Source: CAZVRZ01 sp964629965 (GTDB taxonomy: Bacteria > Chloroflexota > Anaerolineae > Anaerolineales > UBA4823). Taken from it: a stretch of 64,000 nt of DNA. The notes under the pieces are model-generated. The model worked only from the letters and a program-made list of their open reading frames with translations. It made no database searches and had not been told where the DNA came from. Of this stretch, positions 1-7,191 are shown one piece after another (the first letter of the stretch is position 1; the number at the start of each line of letters is the position of its first letter). The translations under genes were made by a program, and so were the position numbers. The DNA is taken from positions 24,407 through 88,406 of the forward strand of contig CAZVRZ010000004.1 in the NCBI GenBank assembly GCA_964629965.1, read 5' to 3'.

Positions 1-436
1 CGCTGGTGGGGGCAGTGTTGTGTTTTGCCGTGTTCAGTCCCCTGGATAAGGCTCTGCTGACCCTGTTTACCTGGCTGCCCGGTTGGTTTTTCATTACCGA
101 GGATTTGAGCATTTACAGCAAAACCAGCCAGTTCATCAACTGGCTGGGGATTTTTCTCCTCACCGGTATTTTGGGACCGTATGTGGAGGAACTTTATTTT
201 CGCGGTTTCTTACTCCCGCGCCTGTCCTGGATGAAAAATGGGCGCCAGTGGTGGCTGCCTTTTTATTCGCCTTCTATCATTTCTGGTCTCCCTGGCAGTT
301 GATCACCCGTTTTCTGGCGGTTCTGCCGCTGGTTTACATTGTAAACCGGGAACGGAACTTACACATCGGCGTGGCAATACACTGGTTATTAAACACCGTG
401 GGTAGTCTTGAACTCCTGATAGCGATTTTTAGGTAA
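1..436 (+). pseudogene. CPBP (CAAX-type) intramembrane metalloprotease, 5'-truncated by window and frameshifted
   Basis: Two overlapping reading frames together spell the C-terminal half of a CPBP/Abi-family membrane protease. The upstream frame (to about base 240) carries the EExxxR motif as EELYFRGFLLPRL. The downstream frame carries the FxxxH motif (FAFYHFWSP) and the HxxxN motif (HIGVAIHWLLN). These are the three conserved metal-binding and catalytic motifs of the family, in the right order and spacing. The frames join at the short G run at 240-242: one extra G there would restore a single frame (MKNG then APVVAAFLF). The gene is therefore either a recent pseudogene or carries a one-base sequencing deletion; because every motif is intact, a sequence error or very recent mutation is plausible. 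The start lies outside the window. CPBP proteins process peptides or act in bacteriocin self-immunity; the substrate here is unknown. Confidence 0.8.
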
Positions 437-452
437 GATTAAGAAGGCACAC

Positions 453-1046
453 ATGAATGTTACTGCGTTTTACCAGCAACTCCCCTTGCTCAAAACCCCA
501 CGCCTGCTTCTTCGGGAACTCCGCAAGGAAGATGACAGAGATTATTTCGCTTTCGCCAGCGACCCACAGGTAACACGGTACTTACGCTGGGGGCCGCACG
601 CATCCCTGGACGAAACCCAAGCCTACATGGATAGTGTGCTGGCTGGATACCGGAGCGGCACTGATGGGCCATGGGGAATCGAGTTGGCGCAGGAACATAG
701 ATTGATCGGCGCCATTCACTTGATGGAAATTGACACCCACCATTTGAAGTCCGATATTGGAGTTGTGTTGCACCCCCAATATTGGGGGCAGGGGTTAGGC
801 CGCGAAGCGCTGCAGGCAGTACTCGCCTTATGCTTTACCGATTTAGGGCTGCAACGCATTCAGGGTCTGGCAATCACAGGCAATGCTTCTGCCTGCCGCA
901 TGCTGGTAAAGTGTGGGATGAAGCATGAGGGCGTTTTACGGCATTATGCGCTGCAAAAAGGCCAATGGTGTGATTTTGAGTCGTATTCCATCCTCCGAAG
1001 TGAATTTCGCCCAATACATCCAAGCGTTACAATTGAATCAGTTTGA
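453..1046 (+). CDS. GNAT-family N-acetyltransferase, RimJ/RimL type
   Basis: The 197-residue product has the RimJ/RimL (Acetyltransf_3) layout: an N-terminal LLKTPRLLLREL segment, a central GAIHLMEID strand, and the acetyl-CoA pyrophosphate-binding loop seen as HPQYWGQGLGREAL, followed by the late motif NASACRMLVKCGMKHEG. Family members acetylate N-terminal or side-chain amines of proteins or small molecules; the substrate cannot be read from the sequence. The ATG at 453 follows AAGAAGG and starts 16 bases after the CPBP fragment. The protein runs about 20 residues past the usual GNAT end (after RHYALQKGQWCDFESYSIL). It is followed 10 bases later by the flavoprotein gene, so the two are probably co-transcribed. 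Confidence 0.85.
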   Translation: MNVTAFYQQLPLLKTPRLLLRELRKEDDRDYFAFASDPQVTRYLRWGPHASLDETQAYMDSVLAGYRSGTDGPWGIELAQEHRLIGAIHLMEIDTHHLKSDIGVVLHPQYWGQGLGREALQAVLALCFTDLGLQRIQGLAITGNASACRMLVKCGMKHEGVLRHYALQKGQWCDFESYSILRSEFRPIHPSVTIESV

Positions 1047-1056
1047 GGATCTGGCA

Positions 1057-1704
1057 ATGAAAATAGTATGTATCTCTGCCTCTAACATAGGACCAGCGCG
1101 GGAACACAGCGCCTCCACCCGAGCTTGTGAGCTGATCCGGGATTTGGCGCAAGCCGAAGGTGATGCCCAGGTCACGATCCTGCCCCTGATTGATTATGAG
1201 ATGAAACCCTGCCGGATGTGCGGCAAATGCATCGAAGCCGGGCAGTGCGTGCGTGATACTGCCTTTAACCAGATCTATCAGCACCTGGCCGAGGCCGACG
1301 CAGTTTTTGTGGTTTGCCCACACTACGCCCCCCTGCCCTCCAAGCTGATGATGCTCCTGGAAAAGCTGGAGGAGATTTGTTATCTGAACTGGTGCCAGGA
1401 TCAAGAGTATCATACGATCGTTCACCAAAAACCGATTGGCCTGGTGGCGCACGGCGGCCAGACAGCAAAAGCTGCCCCCTATTATAAGACGGCTTTGCTC
1501 GACCCGCTGGCTCTGGCTTTTGCCTCTGTGCAGATGAAAGTGGTTGGCGCCGGTGAGCAGTGGCCCAACGGGGTGGCTTTTGGTGTGAAGAGTCTCAGCC
1601 TTGCCCCAGGGACGGTTTTTGTGACCATTGAGCACGATTGGGACGATATTCGCGGCAGCCTGGCGCCACTAGTGAAGAACGTGTTGGCGCAAATCGAGCC
1701 ATAA
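1057..1704 (+). CDS. Iron-sulfur flavoprotein / NADPH-dependent FMN reductase family oxidoreductase
   Basis: This 215-residue protein begins MKIVCISASN, the flavodoxin-like phosphate-binding start of the multimeric flavodoxin (WrbA/ISF) family. A compact cysteine cluster, PCRMCGKCIEAGQC, sits near residues 49-61. In the iron-sulfur flavoprotein branch such a cluster holds [4Fe-4S] or redox-active cysteines next to FMN. The following ADAVFVVCPHYAPLPSKLM matches the usual 'DAI-v-gsPvY--s' flavin-contact loop. The predicted role is a soluble reductase passing electrons between FMN and a small acceptor. I chose ATG 1057 because upstream in-frame ATGs lie inside the GNAT gene and the protein from 1057 begins exactly at the first beta strand. 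The stop is 2 bases from the next ATG. Confidence 0.8.
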   Translation: MKIVCISASNIGPAREHSASTRACELIRDLAQAEGDAQVTILPLIDYEMKPCRMCGKCIEAGQCVRDTAFNQIYQHLAEADAVFVVCPHYAPLPSKLMMLLEKLEEICYLNWCQDQEYHTIVHQKPIGLVAHGGQTAKAAPYYKTALLDPLALAFASVQMKVVGAGEQWPNGVAFGVKSLSLAPGTVFVTIEHDWDDIRGSLAPLVKNVLAQIEP

Positions 1705-1706
1705 CC

Positions 1707-2579
1707 ATGCAATTTGATTTCAGCGGTGCACAGCAATTCCTGGCATACCTGAACGGGCAAGCCCCGCTTAGGCAAGTGCTCAACCATCCGACTTACAAGA
1801 CAGTATCCCGGCATGCCCAGATGTTTGGGGGCGGCATTACTGTCCAGGATGTAGAAAATGCCCTGGCAGGTAAGCCGTCCCCATTCTATGGTCTGAAGAG
1901 GTTCAAAGATAATCTCCCCCGTATTATGACGCTGCTGGATCTCCTTGATGCGCGCCAGGCAGAGTGGTGTGCTACCATCGAGGCCGAATTGCTGTATTTG
2001 TTTCCAGGTAAATCCCTGAACATCACCATATATCCACTCCTTGGATACGACATGGGCATTGGCCTGGACGGTTTGGTTTGCATGAACCTCAACTGTGCAG
2101 CCTATCTGGATGCGCCGCCGGAATTTCTGTTTTATGCCGTCCATGAGAGTGTGCATGTGATCTACGAGCGCTGCCATCGCCTCCCTACGCTGCCAGAGGT
2201 GCGCACGCCGGCGGAATGGCGCTCCTATTTCAACTTATGGACGCAAAACGAAGGCTTTGCCGTATATGCGCCGCTGCGCATGAGAGAGAAGCTGGGGGCT
2301 CTGGACGAGCGTGACTATCGGGTTTTATTCGACCCGCCCCAATTGGAAATCCACCAACAGGCATACTGGCATGCTATGAACCTGTTAACTGGGGAACAAC
2401 CTCTGTCGCGAGATGAATACCTTGAGATTTGTTTTAGCAATATGCGTCTGACCTACCGCATTGGCTGTGAGCTGCTGCGGCGTATCGAGCGCACATATGG
2501 CCTGGCGGCTGTCCGGCATGCCTTCACGCTGGATGGCAACGACTTTATCAAGCGCTACCAATACCTTTTGATAGAATAA
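1707..2579 (+). CDS. Putative zinc metallopeptidase-like protein with HExxH motif
   Basis: The product has 290 residues and no signal peptide. A clear zinc-binding HExxH motif appears as AVHESVHVIYE near residues 148-152. About 35 residues later comes NEGFAVYAP, a plausible third glutamate ligand of a gluzincin-type site. The layout, a helical N-terminal half with an HESVH helix followed by an NEG helix, resembles uncharacterised DUF2268/DUF5700-type predicted zinc proteases; I do not recognise the exact family. The substrate is unknown. The gene starts 2 bases after the flavoprotein stop, and the next GNAT gene starts 12 bases after its own stop, so it lies in a four-gene run. A metal-binding but non-proteolytic role is possible. 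Confidence 0.65.
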   Translation: MQFDFSGAQQFLAYLNGQAPLRQVLNHPTYKTVSRHAQMFGGGITVQDVENALAGKPSPFYGLKRFKDNLPRIMTLLDLLDARQAEWCATIEAELLYLFPGKSLNITIYPLLGYDMGIGLDGLVCMNLNCAAYLDAPPEFLFYAVHESVHVIYERCHRLPTLPEVRTPAEWRSYFNLWTQNEGFAVYAPLRMREKLGALDERDYRVLFDPPQLEIHQQAYWHAMNLLTGEQPLSRDEYLEICFSNMRLTYRIGCELLRRIERTYGLAAVRHAFTLDGNDFIKRYQYLLIE

Positions 2580-2591
2580 CTGCGAGAACTT

Positions 2592-3152
2592 ATGAGACTG
2601 TTAACCCCACGTCTGATCCTGCGCGAGTTTTGCGAGACCGATTTCGGCTCCTTCCGCGAACTCGAGGCGCGCCCGGAAACGTACCACTACGAAACGACCA
2701 GCCCGAGCGAGGAAAGAACAAGGGAATACCTGCAAAAAGCCCAACGGGATGCTTTGCAGCCCCAGCGCACTCGCTACCGTTTGGCTGTGACAATCCAACC
2801 ATGTGATGATGTGCGCGGGCGGATTACCCTGGCGCTGCTGAACGATTCGATCCGCGAATGGGAAGTCGGCTGGGCAATGCACCCCCAGGATTGGGGTAGG
2901 GGGATTGCCACAGAAGCAGCCAAATGCCTGCTGGAGTTTGCCTTCGCTGAGCTCCAGGCGCACCGGGTCGTGGCTTTCTCTCATGCAGAGAACGCTGCCT
3001 CGCTCCGGATGATGGAAAAGCTGGGCATGCAGCATGCCCAGCTCAGTCTCGCCCATTCCAACCAGCGAGGGGAGGGTGATGGTCAGGATTTTGCCGTTGA
3101 CCACAATTGCTACTTTGATGCTGCCAAAGCCGGGGTCTATGGCGATTTTTAG
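2592..3152 (+). CDS. GNAT-family N-acetyltransferase with replaced 3' end
   Basis: The N-terminal ~145 residues are a good RimJ/RimL-type GNAT: MRLLTPRLILREFCETD at the start, the acetyl-CoA loop HPQDWGRGIATEAAK, and the NAASLRMMEKLGMQH motif near the end of the fold. After MEKLGMQH the reading frame continues for about 40 residues that look nothing like a GNAT tail. Those codons lie antisense to the start of a ParM-like gene on the minus strand. The natural end of the GNAT gene has probably been lost by recombination at about 3019-3043, and the tail is a read-through into foreign DNA. The core fold may still be complete enough to work. The start ATG follows the preceding stop by 12 bases with a weak GCGAGAAC leader. 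Confidence 0.75.
   Translation: MRLLTPRLILREFCETDFGSFRELEARPETYHYETTSPSEERTREYLQKAQRDALQPQRTRYRLAVTIQPCDDVRGRITLALLNDSIREWEVGWAMHPQDWGRGIATEAAKCLLEFAFAELQAHRVVAFSHAENAASLRMMEKLGMQHAQLSLAHSNQRGEGDGQDFAVDHNCYFDAAKAGVYGDF
3019..3043. repeat. Perfect 11-bp inverted repeat (3-nt loop) at a recombination junction
   Basis: Left arm AGCTGGGCATG (3019-3029), loop CAG, right arm CATGCCCAGCT (3033-3043). The left arm encodes the conserved GNAT residues KLGM. From the right arm onward the minus strand encodes a ParM-like N-terminus. The hairpin therefore marks the exact place where chromosomal GNAT sequence meets mobile-element sequence. Confidence 0.8.
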
Positions 3153-3164
3153 GATTTGGATCAT
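3033..3164 (-). pseudogene. Truncated ParM/Alp-like actin-fold segregation protein (N-terminus only)
   Basis: On the minus strand, ATG 3164 follows a strong AAGGAG box and starts a protein reading MIQILKIAIDPGFGSIKVA. The DPGFGSIK phosphate-1 loop and the following NGKILTITLPSLVG are typical of the N-terminal ATPase lobe of plasmid-type actin homologues (ParM/Alp, StbA). After about 40 residues, near GMGETELGM, family resemblance stops and the frame continues antisense through the GNAT gene to a chance stop at 2601. The gene is thus cut after its first strands by the junction at 3019-3043 and cannot make a working filament protein. Its presence shows that the DNA to the right came from a plasmid-like or integrative element that partitioned itself. 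Confidence 0.7.
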
Positions 3165-3183
3165 GATTTTCTCCTTATGCTTG

Positions 3184-3255
3184 TGCGCAGATTCACTGCG
3201 CATATTAAGAGGGTGGCTGTGCGCAGGAAATCTGCGCACGTTGGAATTATGCGCA
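3184..3255. repeat. Five TGCGCA palindromes upstream of the ParM-like start
   Basis: TGCGCA occurs at 3184, 3197, 3220, 3233 and 3250, spaced 13, 23, 13 and 17 bases. Two copies sit inside a longer TGTGCGCAG word (3182-3190 and 3218-3226), and CTGCGCAC at 3232-3239 is its inverse. The cluster fills the gap between the FtsK-like stop and the ParM-like start, which is where a parC-type centromere or an autoregulatory operator is expected. Confidence 0.65.
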
Positions 3256-4620
3256 TCCGACCTGTACGGGATCCTGAATGGGGATAGCTGCACCTGTACG
3301 CACCTGTACGGCCTGTACGCCTGTACGAGGTGCACCGACCAGGCGGGCCAATTCGGGGGTGATACGGCGGGGATCAGTGGCATGGGCAGGCTTCGTCAGC
3401 CAGCCGCGGCGCTCGAACTGCTCGGCTGTCTTCTGCACCTGGTGGTGGGTGATGCCCTGCCCTTGCATAGCTTCTGCCAGCCGGTTGACAATGAAACGGC
3501 CATCCAGGTTATGCAAGGCATACTGTACCAGGGCAAGCTCTATCTTATCAAAAGGTTCTGGCTCGATAAACGGATGCAGATGCGCCAGTTTCTGCTCGAG
3601 GGTCAGGCGGCAGGCCTGAAAGATTTGGTAGCGACCATCCAGGCGAATCACACCCCGTCCGGGCTGCTGCAGGTTCATGGCGGTCTTGCCCCAGTTTTTT
3701 GAGCCAAGCACTACCGAACCGCTGGTGTCGTCAGCCACCCGGAACGAAACTCGATATGGGAACATTGCAGAAAGGCTGCGTGAAACATCGGCGGCGCGCC
3801 ACGAGTGCGCGGCGAGCACCAAAATGACGCCCCATTTCCGCCCCCGGCGGCTGATATCTTCAAGGCCAGCCACAATCATTTTGTTGTCGAAATAAGAGTT
3901 GGCTTCGTCAATCACCACGATCACGCGTTTCAGCGGCTGGATGGCGCGCCTGTTGTATTCCTTCAAATCGGCCGGTCCAAGGCTGACGCCAGCAGATTCC
4001 TGAAAGAGCGCTTTGCGGCGGGCCATCTCAGCGTGAACCAGCTCGATCAGTTCAATGAGCTCGGTTGGCGATTCTGCGATGGGAGCAGCGGTGATGCTTT
4101 CCCAGGCCTCAGAGAACGTGGCGCGTTCGGGGTCGCAGCCGAAGAGCAGCCATTGGTGTTGGTGAGCAGTCAAGGCCAGCAGCTCCAGGAATGTGCTCTT
4201 GCCGCTGCCGGGCTCGCCGGTGATGATGCAGTTCCGCATTCCTGAAAGCAGGATCGGCCCAAAATAGCTTTCACCCAACATAAAGACATCCCGTTCGAGA
4301 TCGTCAGGATAGCTGACGGTATCCGGCAGGCGCGGCGGGTTGGAAAGCAGCACAATGTATCGCAGCCCTGTGCTGTTAGATAAAAAGATTGGCTTGCCGC
4401 GCAGCAGTGTTTTTAGATGGTGCAGGGTATCGGGTGCTGCGTAGGTCTCAAGTTTTCCACTCAGTTTTGGCACATCGAGAAACATGATCAGCCACACGAA
4501 GCCGTTGCGTTCGGATATTCCAATGGTTTGGAACAACGGCTCGAGGCCACGCTGGACCAAGCCGCGGGTAATAATTTCAGTGCATAGTTTGGCTGCCGGC
4601 ATGTAATTGCCCAGACTCAT
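3247..4620 (-). CDS. FtsK/HerA-type DNA-pumping ATPase of a mobile element
   Basis: The protein has 457 residues. Walker A is TGEPGSGKST near residues 134-142 and Walker B is RVIVVIDEAN near 230, as in FtsK/SpoIIIE and HerA motors. A following segment, GLEDISRRGRKWGVILVLAAHSW, matches the sensor region 'R-gR--Gi-li-atQ' of this ATPase class. A C-terminal ~80-residue part (LVQYALHNLDGRFIVNRLAEAM onward) looks like a winged helix that could read DNA orientation. Element-encoded FtsK-like proteins act as coupling or transfer motors. I chose ATG 4620 because it follows an AAAGGAG box; longer in-frame starts fall in the upstream lipoprotein gene. The last ~25 residues (GVQAVQVRTGA) are encoded by the CGTACAGG iterons, so the repeat array is part of the gene. 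Confidence 0.75.
   Translation of the reverse strand: MSLGNYMPAAKLCTEIITRGLVQRGLEPLFQTIGISERNGFVWLIMFLDVPKLSGKLETYAAPDTLHHLKTLLRGKPIFLSNSTGLRYIVLLSNPPRLPDTVSYPDDLERDVFMLGESYFGPILLSGMRNCIITGEPGSGKSTFLELLALTAHQHQWLLFGCDPERATFSEAWESITAAPIAESPTELIELIELVHAEMARRKALFQESAGVSLGPADLKEYNRRAIQPLKRVIVVIDEANSYFDNKMIVAGLEDISRRGRKWGVILVLAAHSWRAADVSRSLSAMFPYRVSFRVADDTSGSVVLGSKNWGKTAMNLQQPGRGVIRLDGRYQIFQACRLTLEQKLAHLHPFIEPEPFDKIELALVQYALHNLDGRFIVNRLAEAMQGQGITHHQVQKTAEQFERRGWLTKPAHATDPRRITPELARLVGAPRTGVQAVQVRTGAAIPIQDPVQVGCA
3261..3327. repeat. Five CCTGTACG iterons
   Basis: CCTGTACG occurs at 3261-3268, 3293-3300, 3303-3310, 3312-3319 and 3320-3327, all in the same orientation; the last four are spaced 8 to 10 bases apart. 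They lie inside the 3' end of the FtsK-like gene, where they encode a repetitive VQ-rich tail, next to the TGCGCA cluster. Direct repeats of this kind are typical of replication initiator or partition protein binding sites. Confidence 0.7.
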
Positions 4621-4633
4621 GGTTATGCTCCTT

Positions 4634-5698
4634 TCATCCCTGTCCATTGTGTTCGGATAGCAAACGGGGCTCAATCTCATCCAATATTGGGCGAACCCGC
4701 ACATCATTGGCTGGAAGTACCTGGATTTCTGCGTCAATGATCTCTCCGGCTGGCAAGGCCTGAGTAGGTTGGGGTGAAGCGCCGGCTTTCAGCGCTTGCT
4801 GCATGGCCTGCCGCCGGTGTTCCGGGGAGGCGTGAGGAAAAGTGTTTGCGGCTAGCATCAGTTCACCAGCCTGGGCGCGTCCAATGACCTGGTCAGTGAC
4901 CTGGATGGGCGCGGCGAGTTGACCGGTCGGTTCAATTTTCAGGGCAGGCCCATTGGATCGCCCCATATCTACCACGGCAATCCCACCATCATCGGTGTGA
5001 AACGTGAAATAGGGCTTGCCATTCGGCCCCCAGCGGACCACGCCCAGGCGGGTTAGGATGACAGGCCAGGATTTGAGCGTAAGAACGACAACCAGAATTC
5101 CCACGAGTAAGAGTCCGGTTGGCATACTCCAGGCGCGCAGTTGAAGGGTTTGGGCCTGGATTTGATCCTGGCGTTCCAACTCGTTTAACGCGAACTGCGT
5201 GGATGTGGCACGGATGTTTTGGTCGTGGGCACTTTGGGTGCTCAAAACAGCCTGTGCTGAGCGAGTCACCTGCCAGGCCTCTGCTGTGGCAGTTACTTCA
5301 TATGTTTCCCGAGTTGCAGTTGCATTTGCTTCCCGCTGCCCCTGGGTGGCGATGGCAGCCAGCGCTTGGGCATTTGCCGTGGCAGTGATAGCTCGCTGGG
5401 TTTGGCGGACAAAGGCCGACTCGGTGGCGGCGGCTTCCGTGAGGTTCATGGCAACCTGGGTGGAACGAACAGCGAGTTCGGCCGCCTGAGCTTGCCCGGC
5501 CTGTACCGTTGAGCGGGCCTGTAAAGCGGATGCCTGGTCTGTTGCAACATAAGGCGGAATCGGTGTGGCCAGTCCGCTCAATGCTGTATTGGTTGGGACA
5601 CAGGCTGTCAATGCCAAGAAGCCAAGTATCACCAGTAATATCTGCGTGGAGATCATTCTTACCACTCTTACCACCTTACCACGGGTTAGAAGCCCCAC
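4634..5698 (-). CDS. TolA-like Ala/Thr/Gln-rich lipoprotein with transmembrane helix (mobile element)
   Basis: The 354-residue protein starts at GTG 5698 with a basic n-region (GLLTRGKVVRVVR), then a hydrophobic stretch ending in LALTAC, a lipobox. A shorter ATG start at 5656 would lack the basic residues. Residues about 55-190 are a long Ala/Gln/Thr-rich region with repeated TATA, STQ and AQA words, probably an extended helix. A membrane helix (GLLLVGILVVVLTL) comes near 198-212, then a cytosolic-looking C-terminal domain containing VVRWGPNGKPYF and a Pro-rich end. The shape, long stalk plus membrane anchor, suggests a structural or envelope-spanning part of the element's transfer apparatus. 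I do not recognise the family. It overlaps the upstream gene by 13 bases and ends 13 bases before the FtsK-like gene. Confidence 0.6.
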   Translation of the reverse strand: MGLLTRGKVVRVVRMISTQILLVILGFLALTACVPTNTALSGLATPIPPYVATDQASALQARSTVQAGQAQAAELAVRSTQVAMNLTEAAATESAFVRQTQRAITATANAQALAAIATQGQREANATATRETYEVTATAEAWQVTRSAQAVLSTQSAHDQNIRATSTQFALNELERQDQIQAQTLQLRAWSMPTGLLLVGILVVVLTLKSWPVILTRLGVVRWGPNGKPYFTFHTDDGGIAVVDMGRSNGPALKIEPTGQLAAPIQVTDQVIGRAQAGELMLAANTFPHASPEHRRQAMQQALKAGASPQPTQALPAGEIIDAEIQVLPANDVRVRPILDEIEPRLLSEHNGQG

Positions 5699-6141
5699 CC
5701 TTGAAAAGAATCTACCTCCTCTTCCACCAGGGTTTCTGGTGTTTCTTGGGGCGGCTGGGGTAGGGGTGAATGGGTAGGTTGACTACTGATCAGAAAAATG
5801 GGCTGGCTGCGCAGAGAAGCTTGTGCGTCAGTTGGGAGATTTCGCTCCCAGTGTGCATCAGGACCAGAGATCCACTTTTGGGATGGCGCCTGGATGAGTG
5901 ATTGTGTCTGGCGCTGCCAGCGGAATGCTACGACTGCCGCTCCTATCGCTGTTCCAGCCAGTAAGGCAATAACCACCATCAATCCAGCCAGGCATTGGGC
6001 AGCCAGGTTGGTGGATGCCTGGGCGGCATTTGCGGCAGCCTGGGTCAGACTGGCCTGGGCCATCGTTTGGGTTGTTATGAGCGAGATCATGATCGCGGCG
6101 ATGCCGGTCAATGCGAGCAAGGTGAGGAGAAGGTTTTTCAT
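5686..6141 (-). CDS. Small membrane protein of the mobile element, unknown function
   Basis: This 151-residue protein has an N-terminal hydrophobic segment (NLLLTLLALTGIAAIMISLI), an Ala/Gln-rich stretch (residues 27-50), a second membrane helix (LAGLMVVIALLAGTAIGAAVVAF), and a hydrophilic Pro/Gln/Glu-rich tail. No catalytic motif is visible. Its composition resembles that of the downstream lipoprotein, with which it overlaps by 13 bases, so the two are probably translationally coupled partners in one envelope structure. The ATG at 6141 lies about 35 bases below a TATAAT-type -10 on the minus strand. Family not recognised. Confidence 0.6.
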   Translation of the reverse strand: MKNLLLTLLALTGIAAIMISLITTQTMAQASLTQAAANAAQASTNLAAQCLAGLMVVIALLAGTAIGAAVVAFRWQRQTQSLIQAPSQKWISGPDAHWERNLPTDAQASLRSQPIFLISSQPTHSPLPQPPQETPETLVEEEVDSFQGWGF

Positions 6142-6170
6142 CTGGCTAACCTATTGCTTATAAAAACAAG

Positions 6171-6183
6171 TTGTATTATACAA
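6171..6183 (-). promoter_or_regulatory. -10 box overlapped by a 13-nt palindrome, promoter of element operon
   Basis: On the minus strand TATAAT (6175-6180) lies inside the perfect palindrome TTGTAT-T-ATACAA (6171-6183), about 35 bases before the small membrane protein start. Such overlap is typical of a repressor-controlled promoter. No well-spaced -35 box is seen: TTGATT is 20 bases away. The adjacent HTH gene product could be the ligand, but that is only inferred. Confidence 0.4.
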
Positions 6184-6366
6184 TAGGATAGCAGATAATA
6201 AATCAACGGTCAAGATGATAGACCCTCTCGACTTTTAGAGCAGGGTTATTCGATTGGAAGGAATTGGGGAAAGAACAAGCTTGGTCAGGCTGGATAATCA
6301 GCCATAACTATTACTGGGGATGAGAACAATGGATGAATTGGAAATACTTGTGAGGTTGCCCGGGGT

Positions 6367-6522
6367 TTACCTTCGGCCGCGCTTGGGATCGTATTTCCCC
6401 AGGCCCTTGGTATCTTGCTGATATTTCTCTACAGATGCCTTCAACACAAGCCATGTCTTGCCCATTTTTGCGCCTTGCAGATCACCTTCGCGCAGCATGC
6501 GGCGAACATGCTCAACATGGAA
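6367..6522 (-). pseudogene. 5'-truncated copy of excisionase-like HTH gene
   Basis: The last 51 residues, from FHVEHVRRMLREGD to GKYDPKRGRR, closely match the intact 69-residue HTH protein encoded at 13837-14046 (same FHxEHVRRMLREGD, VGKTWLVL/MGKTWLVL and GKYDPKRGR blocks). Upstream of FHVEHV the similarity is lost: the TTEEASKIL half of the helix-turn-helix is absent or badly degenerate, and the open frame runs back antisense into the C_GCAxxG gene. No good start codon is found next to the conserved part. This looks like a broken copy. The 166 bases between this fragment and the next gene (6523-6688) show nothing else I can identify. Confidence 0.65.
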
Positions 6523-6688
6523 CGGATAATACAAAGACGAGAAGGTGCTATAGCTCTTGCACCTTTGATCTTGTTTCTGGCCACTCCCATCTGGTTGAAA
6601 AAGCGGCTGTTTGTAGCGTGAAAGGAATTTGATCCCAGTCTGCAGGATGAGCGAAGCAGCACCACCGCCGGAGCGCCGATTAGGTGGT

Positions 6689-7138
6689 TCATGAAGAATG
6701 CGATTCAGTGATAAGTGACACCGCCATCCTTGTTGCATCCTCAGCATATTGCAGACAACGTTCCATGAGGTGATTTTCCATGAAATATCGTTGTCCTGCC
6801 TCGGTGGCCAGGTCGCAACCAATCAATTGGCGGCAATTGATAGAACCAAATTGCCTTTCAAAACGGCTGATCAATTCTTGAGTGAGGGTATAGCTTATCT
6901 CGAGCGATTCAGCCGGTGAATTTCTGCCAGCTGCGAGATTGATACCCATAATTGCCCCGCTAACAGCTCCACACATGCCACCTGTACGAGAAATGCCACT
7001 GCAAAAGCCGGTTGCAATTCTGGGAATCAAATCTGATTGGATACCCTGGCTTTCCGCTATCGCCAGCAGCACACTCTCTGCACAGAAAAAACCTGATCTA
7101 AACAATTCCAGGCTGCGTTGTGGGGCTTGTTCGCTCAT
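6689..7138 (-). CDS. C_GCAxxG_C_C family redox-type protein
   Basis: The 149-residue protein shows the family's cysteine pattern: FFCAESVLL near residue 19, then GFCSGISRTGGMCGAVSGAIMG (residues ~44-65, the GCAxxG-like motif as MCGAVSG), then INCRQLIGC and a last ERCLQYAED. Family members are predicted redox-active or metal-binding proteins common in anaerobes; no reaction is firmly known. A GGGAGG ribosome-binding box lies 8 bases before ATG 7138. The gene stands alone on the minus strand inside the accessory island, upstream of the broken HTH copy, and looks like cargo. There is no signal peptide, so it should be cytoplasmic. Confidence 0.8.
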   Translation of the reverse strand: MSEQAPQRSLELFRSGFFCAESVLLAIAESQGIQSDLIPRIATGFCSGISRTGGMCGAVSGAIMGINLAAGRNSPAESLEISYTLTQELISRFERQFGSINCRQLIGCDLATEAGQRYFMENHLMERCLQYAEDATRMAVSLITESHSS

Positions 7139-7191
7139 GTTCTAACCTCCCGTCTCGGGCTCCTACTGTCAGGAAGTCCTCTTTATTCTAA

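Noticed and set aside
3261..3327. CRISPR array
   Set aside because: Units are 8 bases with spacers of 0-24 bases, inside a coding gene; no cas genes.
6221..6240. Attachment-site copy of the sequence at 14120-14139
   Set aside because: About 15 of 20 bases match, but its position relative to the HTH gene differs between the two copies; too weak to annotate as att.
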